Assembly: GCF_001723355.1 (NCBI RefSeq)
Contig: NZ_LPWE01000012.1
Span: forward strand, 186,001-250,000
Direction of reading: 5' to 3'
Length of the DNA: 64,000 nt
Source of the DNA: Methyloceanibacter stevinii
GTDB taxonomy: Bacteria; Pseudomonadota; Alphaproteobacteria; Rhizobiales; Methyloligellaceae
Shown here: positions 23,023-32,707 of the stretch, piece after piece
How the letters are laid out: every line of letters begins with the position of its first letter
Numbering within the stretch: the stretch's first letter is position 1
Notes under the pieces: generated by a model
Told to the model about the DNA's origin: nothing
The model's database searches: none
What the model saw: only the letters and a program-made list of their open reading frames with translations
Translations under genes and position numbers: made by a program

Positions 23023-23769
23023 ATGGGCGAGCTCTACTGGCTGAAGCGGCCGATCGCCCATCGCGGGCTGCACGACACCGCGCGGGGGATCGTCGAGAAC
23101 AGCGCTTCGGCGGTGAAGGCGGCGATGCGGAAGGGCATTGCGGTCGAAGTCGATCTGCAGCGCGCGGCCGGCGACATGCCGGTCGTATTTCACGACGTGA
23201 TGCTCGATCGCCTGACGAACGAAAGCGGTCCTGTCGCCGCGCGCGATGTCGAGGCCTTGCGCGCCATCCCCCTCAAAGACGGCGGCGGCGACCGAATCCT
23301 ATCCTTGCCCGAACTCCTCGAACTCGTGGGCGACACCGTCCCGCTGGTGTTGGAGGTGAAGAACCACGGACAGGGAGACGGCGCCTTCGAGGCCAACATC
23401 GCCAAGCTGCTCGCCGGCTATCGGGGTCCCGTAGCGGTGATGTCCTTCGATCCCCACGCGGTCGCGGCCTTCCGGCGTCACGCGCCCGCCCTGCCCCGCG
23501 GCCTTGTCTCCTGCCGGTTCAACGACGAATTCTCCAAGACGCATCTTTCGACGCTGCAACGTTTCGCCATGCGGCATCTCCTCACATCCACCTTCGCACG
23601 CCCCCATTTTGTCGCGTACGATGTCAACGCGCTGCCGGCTGTCGCGCCGCTGCTCGCCAAATTCGCCGCCGGCCTGCCGTTGCTGGCATGGACCGTTCGC
23701 ACCGAGGCGGAACTGGCGCACGCCCTGCGATATGCCGATGCGCCGATCTTCGAAGAGATCGCGCCCTAA
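23023..23769 (+). CDS. Glycerophosphodiester phosphodiesterase family
   Basis: 248 aa cytoplasmic TIM-barrel phosphodiesterase. Catalytic residues visible: PIAHRGLHD (His and Arg), AVEVDLQR (Glu, Asp), VVFHDVML (general acid His), VLEVKNH. It hydrolyses glycerophosphodiesters to glycerol 3-phosphate and an alcohol. No signal peptide. It is encoded between the second RidA gene and a GNAT-like gene; ATG at 23023 has a GAGAGGA ribosome site. Confidence 0.92.
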   Translation: MGELYWLKRPIAHRGLHDTARGIVENSASAVKAAMRKGIAVEVDLQRAAGDMPVVFHDVMLDRLTNESGPVAARDVEALRAIPLKDGGGDRILSLPELLELVGDTVPLVLEVKNHGQGDGAFEANIAKLLAGYRGPVAVMSFDPHAVAAFRRHAPALPRGLVSCRFNDEFSKTHLSTLQRFAMRHLLTSTFARPHFVAYDVNALPAVAPLLAKFAAGLPLLAWTVRTEAELAHALRYADAPIFEEIAP

Positions 23770-23828
23770 CGGCCGGCATTGGAAGGCCGGGGCGCGGGTC
23801 ACAGAGCACGGCCGGATTGCCGGACATC

Positions 23829-25097
23829 ATGGGCGGCATGGACACACCAGCGGAACGGAACGACCGAAACGCGCCGGACCACGGCGCGGGAGCGCCCCAC
23901 GCGCACGGGAAAAACGCCCCGGAAGCGGTTGTGCGCATCGCAAGCCGCATTGCGGACGTGCGGGCGGACCAATGGGACGCATGCGCGATTGGCGACAGCG
24001 GTCTAGCAGAGCCCCCCAACCCCTTCGTCACCCATGCGTTTCTGAAAGCGCTCGAGGAGAGCGGGTCGGCCACGAGAGAGACCGGCTGGCTGCCCCAGCA
24101 TCTGCTCTACGAGGACGACCAGGGCAGTCTGCTCGGTTGCATGCCCTGCTACCTGAAGGGCAATAGCCAGGGCGAGTACGTGTTCGACCACGGCTGGGCC
24201 GAAGCCTATATGCGCGCGGGCGGCGACTACTATCCGAAGCTCCAGGCGGCGGTGCCGTTCTCCCCGGTCCCAGGCCCGCGGCTGCTCGTCCGGAACTCTG
24301 ATAGCCGACTGGAACGGCAGGCCTTGCTGCTGGAGGCGGGACGGACGCTGACGAACAGGCTCGGCGTGTCTTCGCTGCACATCACCTTCATGACGCGTGA
24401 CGAGTGGCGGCTCGCGGGCGAACTCGGCTACCTGCAGCGGACCGACCAGCAGTTCCACTGGCACAATGACGGCTATAGAAGCTTCGACGACTTCTTGAGT
24501 GCGCTAGCCTCGCGCAAGCGCAAAGCCATCAAACGCGAACGCCGCGCGGCGCTCAGCGACGATATCGAGATCGAGTGGCTCACCGGGTCCGATCTCACTG
24601 AAGCCCACTGGGACGCGTTCTTCGCGTTCTACATGGATACCGGCGCGCGCAAATGGGGACGCCCCTATCTGACCCGCACAGCGTTCAGCCTCCTAACCGA
24701 GACCATGGCCGACCGGCTGCTGCTCGTCATGGCCAAGCGCGGCACGGATTATATCGCGGGCGCTCTCAACGTGATCGGCGCGGACACGCTCTATGGCCGC
24801 TATTGGGGCGCGCTCGAGAGCCACGACTTCCTGCATTTCGAAGTCTGTTACTACCAGGCCATCGACTACGCGATCGCCCACGGCCTCGCCCGCGTCGAGG
24901 CGGGCGCTCAAGGGGGCCACAAGCTGGCACGCGGCTATGTCCCCACCGAGACCTACAGCGCGCACTACATCGCCGATCCCCGGCTTAGAGCCCCCGTCGC
25001 CGACTACCTTCAGCGCGAGAGACTGGCCGTGGCGGAAGAGAACGCCCTACTTGCAGCGGAGTCGCCGTATCGAAACGATACGGCGAAGCGCACCTAA
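23829..25097 (+). CDS. GNAT-like acyltransferase, COG3146 type
   Basis: 422 aa from ATG 23829 (MGGMDTPAER; a second ATG at 23838 is equally possible). It belongs to the large peptidogalycan/Fem-like GNAT group: FVTHAFLKALEES near the N-terminus, HITFMTRDEW, FDDFLSALASRKRKAI, GRYWGALE and RVEAGAQGGHKLARGY. Family members may act on an aminoacyl or peptidyl group, but no reaction is established. The N-terminal 40 residues are low-complexity. It ends overlapping dodecin tail-to-tail by 4 bp. Confidence 0.85.
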   Translation: MGGMDTPAERNDRNAPDHGAGAPHAHGKNAPEAVVRIASRIADVRADQWDACAIGDSGLAEPPNPFVTHAFLKALEESGSATRETGWLPQHLLYEDDQGSLLGCMPCYLKGNSQGEYVFDHGWAEAYMRAGGDYYPKLQAAVPFSPVPGPRLLVRNSDSRLERQALLLEAGRTLTNRLGVSSLHITFMTRDEWRLAGELGYLQRTDQQFHWHNDGYRSFDDFLSALASRKRKAIKRERRAALSDDIEIEWLTGSDLTEAHWDAFFAFYMDTGARKWGRPYLTRTAFSLLTETMADRLLLVMAKRGTDYIAGALNVIGADTLYGRYWGALESHDFLHFEVCYYQAIDYAIAHGLARVEAGAQGGHKLARGYVPTETYSAHYIADPRLRAPVADYLQRERLAVAEENALLAAESPYRNDTAKRT

Positions 25098-25294
25098 TCC
25101 AGTACGAACGAGATCTTGCCGTTGATGCGGTACTTGCTGATCTTGCCGTTCTCGACCGTCGCCTCGAAATTCTTGATGTAGATCGAGCGCACGTTGCGCA
25201 CGCTTTTCTCGGCCGTCTTCAGGGCGGTCTGCGCGGCGTCTTCCCAGCTCTTGTTGGATTCGGCCAGGACTTCGATCACTTTGAGCATTGTCAT
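25094..25294 (-). CDS. Dodecin family flavin-binding protein
   Basis: 66 aa. The sequence VIEVLAESNKSWEDA and RNVRSIYIKNFEATVENG, ending INGKISFVLD, is typical of dodecin, a 12-mer that stores and buffers flavin in the cytoplasm. ATG at 25294 (MTMLKVIEV) is preceded by a GGAGG. A 15-bp palindrome lies 35 bp upstream. Confidence 0.92.
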   Translation of the reverse strand: MTMLKVIEVLAESNKSWEDAAQTALKTAEKSVRNVRSIYIKNFEATVENGKISKYRINGKISFVLD

Positions 25295-25328
25295 TGGACC
25301 CTCCCGAGGTATGCACTTTCAAGAAATT

Positions 25329-25343
25329 TATTGTATAACAATA
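25329..25343 (-). promoter_or_regulatory. 15-bp palindrome in the dodecin promoter
   Basis: TATTGT, ATA, ACAATA: perfect six-base arms, 35-49 bp before the dodecin start. On the minus strand it also contains TATACAAT, a plausible -10 element, so a protein bound here would block transcription. The regulator is unknown. Confidence 0.45.
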
Positions 25344-25519
25344 TGTTAGCGGAGCGGGCGCACGCTGCCCGACTCCAATAGAGTCAATGAACGGGGAGCG
25401 ACAAAGTTCCATCCGCCGGCAAACCCATTCATGTGCCGGTTGACCTAGGGCGCCTAAGGAATCGAAATGATTCAGCAAATCACCCGCGGCTAAGACACGA
25501 CGAGAGGAGACACGATCGG

Positions 25520-25959
25520 ATGGCAGACAACGATGCGGCGGCGTACGACCCGGAGAACATCTTCGCCAAGATGCTGAAGGGAGAGATCCCCTGCCACAAG
25601 CTCTACGAGGACGATGACACCCTCGCCTTCCTCGACATCATGCCGCGTACGGAAGGCCACGCCCTCGTCATCACCAAGGAGCCTGCGGCGGACCTGTTCG
25701 GGATCTCACCGCAAGGCCTCGGCAAGCTCATGACCGTCGTGCAAACGCTCGCGCCGAAGATCAAGCAGGCTGTCGGCGCCGACGGCGTTCTCATCCAGCA
25801 GTTCAACGGCGCGGCGGCAGGCCAGACCGTGTTCCACCTCCACGTCCACATCATCCCCCGCAAGGACGGCTTCCCCATGCGGGCAGAGGCTCAAAGATGG
25901 CCAAGCCCGAAGAGCTCAAAGCCACCGCCGAGAAGATCCGGGCCGTGCTGAACGGCTAG
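25520..25959 (+). CDS. HIT family nucleotide-binding hydrolase (frameshift near the end)
   Basis: About 146 aa. It starts MADNDAAAYDPENIF at 25520. The catalytic histidine triad is HLHVHII near residue 109. The frame shifts between 25883 and 25896: the downstream frame reads KMAKPEELKATAEKIRAVL, the ordinary HIT C-terminal helix, ending at TAG 25957. HIT proteins hydrolyse dinucleoside polyphosphates or AMP-lysine-type adducts. A perfect hairpin separates it from the convergent clpA. Confidence 0.9.
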
Positions 25960-25969
25960 CGGAAACAAT

Positions 25970-26002
25970 CATGGCCGGGGCTCGTATGAGCGCCCGGCCA
26001 TG
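25970..26002. terminator. Bidirectional hairpin between HIT and clpA
   Basis: Perfect 10-bp arms CATGGCCGGG (25970-25979) and CCCGGCCATG (25993-26002). Inside, GCTC and GAGC pair around GTAT with one bulged G. Both flanking genes end here, so it probably terminates both. T-runs are weak (ATTGTTT on the clpA side). Confidence 0.65.
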
Positions 26003-26035
26003 AAGCACTGATCTCTAAATTAAGACGCGAAGCGC

Positions 26036-28483
<2,448 letters not shown>

Positions 28484-28490
28484 GGAATTC

Positions 28491-28820
28491 CTACTCTTTC
28501 TCCATCGTGCATTGAAGCGGATGCTCGTGCTGACGGGCAAAGCTGGTGACCTGAGCTACCTTAGTCTCGGCAACCTCGTAAGTGTAGACCCCACAGATGC
28601 CGACGCCCTTTTGGTGGACGTGCAGCATGATGCGGGTCGCCTCCTCCGGCGCCTTGTTGAAAAACCGCTCAAGGATGTACACGACGAAATCCATCGGCGT
28701 GTAATCGTCATTGAGCAACAACACCTTGTAGAGGCTCGGCCGTTTTGTCTTGGGCCGAGCCTTCGTAACAATCTGGGTGCCGGAGTCGTCGTCCCGGCGC
28801 GGATCGTCATTGCGCGCCAT
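28491..28820 (-). CDS. clpS: ClpS adaptor for N-degron substrates
   Basis: 109 aa. A flexible N-terminus is followed by [38 protein letters not shown] and the C-terminal [12 protein letters not shown]. ClpS binds destabilising N-terminal residues and hands them to ClpA, whose gene starts 7 bp after the stop. The clpS-clpA order is standard. Confidence 0.97.
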   Translation of the reverse strand: MARNDDPRRDDDSGTQIVTKARPKTKRPSLYKVLLLNDDYTPMDFVVYILERFFNKAPEEATRIMLHVHQKGVGICGVYTYEVAETKVAQVTSFARQHEHPLQCTMEKE

Positions 28821-29027
28821 CGTTAGCCTTCACTCGTCGTCCCTTAATGTGGGACCGCGCCGCGCCAGTTCCAAGGCGGAGCGCCCTGCTGGGTCCGAAA
28901 ACCGTCTCGAACACAGTCTAGCGTGATCGGACCGACGGCAGCAATTCGGTGCGAGGTGAAAATGCTAATGTGACGCGGTTTGCTGACAGAAATGGGGATA
29001 CGCCGCCGCAAGAGGCGGCAACTTGCC

Positions 29028-29058
29028 AAAAAAAAGGCCCGGGGCAGCGCCCCGAGCC
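29028..29058 (-). terminator. Rho-independent terminator of the phasin gene
   Basis: In the minus-strand transcript a 10-bp stem (GGCUCGGGGC with GCCCCGGGCC, one G-U pair) and a three-base loop are followed by eight U residues. It begins about 30 bp past the phasin stop. It is the cleanest intrinsic terminator in the window. Confidence 0.92.
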
Positions 29059-29089
29059 TTCCTTGGGAGGAAGATTAAGTGCTGTCGCG

Positions 29090-29422
29090 CTACGCGGCCT
29101 TCTTGGCCATGGCGGCTTCCATCGGCTTATACGCATCTTTGGCCAGACCGGCATACATCTCGCCAATCTTGGTCATCTCGGCCATGTAGCCGTCGTAAGC
29201 CTTCTTGGCGAACTGCGACTGAATTTCGACGGCCTGCTCGATAGACTTGCAGCCGGCGAGCTGCTCGAAAGCCTTGGTCGAATCTTCGAACGCTTTCTTC
29301 GAATAGTCGGTGAACTCGGCGGCAATGGCCTGAAAGCCTTTGTTCATCTCGCCGAACGAGCGCACATAGGCGTCAAAACCGTCTTTGCCAACTTTCTGAA
29401 ATTCTTCAAAACCTTTGATCAT
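29090..29422 (-). CDS. Phasin family protein
   Basis: 110 aa from ATG 29422 (MIKGFEEFQKVGKDG). It is fully helical, with AFEQLAGCKSIEQAVEIQSQ and FAKKAYDGYMAEMTKIGEM, typical of the phasin_2 family that coats polyhydroxyalkanoate granules. It ends with AMAKKAA. Two PhaR-like TGC-N3-GCA sites lie just upstream and a strong terminator downstream, so it is a monocistronic gene likely repressed by PhaR and induced with PHA accumulation. Confidence 0.93.
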   Translation of the reverse strand: MIKGFEEFQKVGKDGFDAYVRSFGEMNKGFQAIAAEFTDYSKKAFEDSTKAFEQLAGCKSIEQAVEIQSQFAKKAYDGYMAEMTKIGEMYAGLAKDAYKPMEAAMAKKAA

Positions 29423-29479
29423 CGGGCCCTCTACACAGGTTGGGATCGGAAAAATGCTGCGAACGCGAACATAAATATA

Positions 29480-29519
29480 TGCATTGCACAAAAAACGTCA
29501 ACCTGGATTTTGCAGTGCA
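29480..29519. promoter_or_regulatory. Tandem TGC-N3-GCA sites before the phasin gene (PhaR-like operator)
   Basis: TGCATTGCA at 29480-29488 and TGCAGTGCA at 29511-29519, with starts 31 bp apart (three helical turns). They lie 58-97 bp upstream of the phasin ATG. PhaR of Paracoccus and relatives binds TGC-N3/4-GCA sequences. No phaR gene is visible in this window. Confidence 0.6.
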
Positions 29520-29692
29520 CAACATTATGGCGCTTGAGCTCCAGAACTGCCCTTAACGCTTTGGCAATCGACCACTTCTAGCCTGTCCGCTTGTCGGCGT
29601 TGCAACGCGGAATGACGGACCGCAACCGCCTCGAAGGGATGCGCAGAAGCGCTCGAGGGCGGCGTGACAAACGGGGAAAGGCGTAAGCCAAA

Positions 29693-31138
29693 GTGTTCGA
29701 ACAACTACAATTTGAGTCCAAACGGCGCGGATCCCGGATTCGCCCGTCTGGGAATGGCAGGCCTTCGGCCTCCCTGCGTCGCATGACGCAGATCAGCCTG
29801 GTGCTCTTGCTCGCATTCGGTGTGACGCTGACACATGTCGGCGAGGCCTTTGCCGACAAGCGGGTAAAGGCCGCCATCATCGTCGATGCGAACACGAACA
29901 ACGTGCTCTATTCCCAGTCCGCCGACGTCCTGCGCTCGCCGGCCTCGCTCACCAAAATCATGACGCTCTACGTGCTGTTCGCCTATATGCGGGCGGGCCG
30001 CTTCAGCCCCGACACCCAGTTGAAGGTCTCCAAGCACGCCGCCAGCCAGTCCCCGACCAAGCTTTATCTGAAGCCCGGTTCCACCATCGCCGTTAAGGAC
30101 GCCATCAAGGCCCTGGTGACCAAATCGGCCAACGACGCGGCTGCAGTCGTGGCGGAGAATGTGGGCGGCTCGGAGGAGAATTTCGCGCGCATCATGACCC
30201 AGACGGCGCGCAATCTCGGCATGAAGAAGACGACCTACCGCAACGCGTCGGGCCTTCCGAACAATGAGCAGCTGACCACGGCGCGGGACCAGGCGATCCT
30301 GGCCATGCACATCATGCAGGACTACCCGGAGTATTACACCGTCTTCGAGACCAAGTACTTCGACTACAAGGGCCGGAAATACCGGAACCACAATCGCCTG
30401 CTCTTCACCTACAAGGGCACGACGGGCATCAAGACCGGCTATACGCGGGCCAGCGGCTTCAACCTTACGGCTGCCGTCCACCGCGGCGACAAGCACTTGG
30501 TCGGCGTCGTGCTTGGCGGCAACACCAGCTCACTGCGTAATGCCGCCATGACCTCGCTGCTCGACAAGCATTGGTCGAAAGCCTCGTCGAAGAAGCCGGG
30601 TGCCACGAACTTCATTGCATCGCTGCTCGGGGCGCCTAATCCGCCGCGCCCGTCGCGCAAGCCGATCTTCTCTGTGGCGAGCGCCGCCGTCCCTGTCGCA
30701 AGCCACACACCTCCTGCCCAGCCTGCGGTAGCCCAGCCTGCCGTCGCTCAGCCGGCTGTGGCCCAGGCTCCTGCCGTGCAGCCCGCCGTCGCGCAACCGG
30801 CACAGCAGCGCCCCATCGTGCAGGCAAGCCTTGCGCCGAGCCTCGCACCGAACCGTCTCTCCGCGCCGAGTCCTGCTTCCGCGAACCGTATGGGCAACTA
30901 CCACGTCCAAGTCGGGTCCTATACCTCGCCCGCCGATGCCCAGAACCGGCTCGGCATGGTACGCCAGCGTGCGCCGAAACTACTCGATGGGCACCTGCCC
31001 TTCACGGCGACATTCGAGAAAGACAACAAGGAGTGGTACCGGGCCCGGTTCGCCGGCTTCACGAAATCCGACGCGCGCAGTACCTGCGAGGCTCTGAAGC
31101 GCTTGCGGCTCGATTGCATCGCCCTCGCCGCCGAGTAG
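29693..31138 (+). CDS. D-Ala-D-Ala carboxypeptidase (PBP5/6 class) with SPOR domain
   Basis: 481 aa from GTG 29693; ATG 29783 (MTQISLVLLLAFG) begins a normal signal peptide ending GEAFA and may be the true start. The S11 peptidase has SLTK (SxxK), SAN and KTG in the right order. A Pro/Ala/Gln linker (about 345-400) repeats AQPAV four times. The C-terminus (about 405-480) is an SPOR domain, YHVQVGSYTSPADA, that binds denuded glycan strands. The enzyme trims pentapeptide side chains in the periplasm. The fusion to SPOR suggests targeting to septal murein. Confidence 0.93.
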   Translation: MFEQLQFESKRRGSRIRPSGNGRPSASLRRMTQISLVLLLAFGVTLTHVGEAFADKRVKAAIIVDANTNNVLYSQSADVLRSPASLTKIMTLYVLFAYMRAGRFSPDTQLKVSKHAASQSPTKLYLKPGSTIAVKDAIKALVTKSANDAAAVVAENVGGSEENFARIMTQTARNLGMKKTTYRNASGLPNNEQLTTARDQAILAMHIMQDYPEYYTVFETKYFDYKGRKYRNHNRLLFTYKGTTGIKTGYTRASGFNLTAAVHRGDKHLVGVVLGGNTSSLRNAAMTSLLDKHWSKASSKKPGATNFIASLLGAPNPPRPSRKPIFSVASAAVPVASHTPPAQPAVAQPAVAQPAVAQAPAVQPAVAQPAQQRPIVQASLAPSLAPNRLSAPSPASANRMGNYHVQVGSYTSPADAQNRLGMVRQRAPKLLDGHLPFTATFEKDNKEWYRARFAGFTKSDARSTCEALKRLRLDCIALAAE

Positions 31139-31156
31139 CGGCACGCGGGCATAGCG

Positions 31157-31858
31157 CTACCGGCCGATCAGCACATCCTTTGCTTCGTTGATGCGGGCGG
31201 CCAGGTAGGTGGACCCGCCCTGATCGGGGTGCAGCTTCATCATCAAGCGGCGATGTGCCTGCCGAATGTCCTCGTCCGAGGCGTCGGGCGCGACCTCGAG
31301 CACGGCGCGCGCTTCCTCGACACTCATCCGGCCCTTGGAGAACCCGCCCGTCCCGGCACCGGCGCTCGCTTCTTCGGCCCGCTGCTGCCAATCCGGCACC
31401 CGCCAGTCGAGATAGGCCTCCATCAGAGCCGCTTCCTTCAGTCCGTCCGCCTCGAAGGTGGCATAGAGTTCGACGGCTTCGGCGTCGCTCAAGGACGAGA
31501 GCGCGCGCCCTGCAAACCTGCCCTTCAGACATCTGCCGTCCATGTAGCCGGTGTCGTGATCGAGCTCCATTTCCAGCCGCTCGGTCTGCACGTGGGACGC
31601 TTGTCCCTTGGACTTCTCGCCCGAGCCGCCGAACCCACCAACGCCGCTTCCGGCGACCAGGCTCAAGGCGAACGCCGCAAGCGGGATCGCGAGCGGCAAG
31701 GCCCCGCGCAAAGCCAGGAAGCCTGCCACGGCGAACAGTGCCACAGCACCGATTTTGCGCATACCGCCCGCGAGCTGTGTCGGGTTCGCCCTGACGATCA
31801 TGCGGCCGAGAAGCAAGAGGGCGACGAGCAGCGCGCAACCGAGAAAGAAATAGACCAT
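31157..31858 (-). CDS. Membrane-anchored DnaJ-domain protein
   Basis: 233 aa from ATG 31858. Membrane helices lie at about residues 1-20 and 38-70, then a linker, then a C-terminal J-like domain with ARAVLEVAPDASDEDI and MMKLHPDQGGS (HPD motif present). The layout resembles Tim14/Pam18-like J-proteins. The domain would stimulate DnaK on the cytosolic side. It is convergent with the carboxypeptidase and directly downstream of the VWA-like gene (gap 10 bp). Confidence 0.88.
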   Translation of the reverse strand: MVYFFLGCALLVALLLLGRMIVRANPTQLAGGMRKIGAVALFAVAGFLALRGALPLAIPLAAFALSLVAGSGVGGFGGSGEKSKGQASHVQTERLEMELDHDTGYMDGRCLKGRFAGRALSSLSDAEAVELYATFEADGLKEAALMEAYLDWRVPDWQQRAEEASAGAGTGGFSKGRMSVEEARAVLEVAPDASDEDIRQAHRRLMMKLHPDQGGSTYLAARINEAKDVLIGR

Positions 31859-31868
31859 GCGTGCCAGC

Positions 31869-32615
31869 TTACCGCAGCTGTTCGAGCAGCACCGTCGCGG
31901 CGCCACTCTTGGCGTTCTCGAGCGCCTTGCGGCCCCCCGAGGCATAGACCGCCACCGCCGTCAGCAGGGCGCGTAACTGGGCCGCCGAGCCGGCATCGAA
32001 CCGGCAATAGGCGCCGCGCGACAGGCGCGCCGATTTCCTTGACGCCCGTTCGGCGCGCGTATCGTGTCCCTCCTGGAACACGAACACGGGCACGCGCACG
32101 AGACCGAGCTCGCCCGCGAGCTGACACAGCTCGTCAATGCTCTCCTCCATGCAGTCGCCCACATAGACCAGCGCATTGACGGTCTGACGTCCGGTCTCTT
32201 TCTTCGCATGCGACAGAACCTTGCGGATCTGCGTGTGGCCGCCCTCGCAATGAACTTGGCGCATCAGCCGCGCGAGCGCATCCGGGTCGCGCACCCATTT
32301 GCTGGACCGGCACTCGCCGAAGCCCCGGAAGTACATCAGCTGCACATCCAGCCCGCCGACCTGCTTGACCGCGTCGAACATCTCACTTTGAAGGCCGAGG
32401 GCGAGGTCCCAGGTGGGTTGGCGGCTCATGGTGGCATCCATGGCAAAGATCAGTCGTCCCGACCCCGAGGTGGCCGGCTGCAGGCTCTGGACCTTGTTCA
32501 AAAAGGCATCGACTTCCGCCGTCGTCGAGGGCGCTCGCGCGACATCGCCCGACGCGGTCTTGGACGGGGCCGTCGGCGAAGAGGTTTTGGACGCCGGGGT
32601 CTTCGGTTCGCTCAT
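31869..32615 (-). CDS. VWA-like domain protein
   Basis: 248 aa. A Ser/Thr/Pro-rich N-terminus (1-35) is followed by a von Willebrand A-like fold: RLIFAMDATMSR at the metal-binding loop, ALVYVGDCME, and alternating strands and helices to VLLEQLR. The MIDAS pattern is DxTxS rather than DxSxS. There is no signal peptide. It shares a unit with the J-protein gene. Function is unknown; the pair recurs in Hyphomicrobiales as far as I recall. Confidence 0.85.
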   Translation of the reverse strand: MSEPKTPASKTSSPTAPSKTASGDVARAPSTTAEVDAFLNKVQSLQPATSGSGRLIFAMDATMSRQPTWDLALGLQSEMFDAVKQVGGLDVQLMYFRGFGECRSSKWVRDPDALARLMRQVHCEGGHTQIRKVLSHAKKETGRQTVNALVYVGDCMEESIDELCQLAGELGLVRVPVFVFQEGHDTRAERASRKSARLSRGAYCRFDAGSAAQLRALLTAVAVYASGGRKALENAKSGAATVLLEQLR

Positions 32616-32707
32616 CCGCCCGCTCCGCGATGCCGTTCAAACTCTGAGAAAATGCACACGCTTATAGATGGTCATTTTTGGCCACATTCTCAATCCCGAA
32701 CCGGCGC

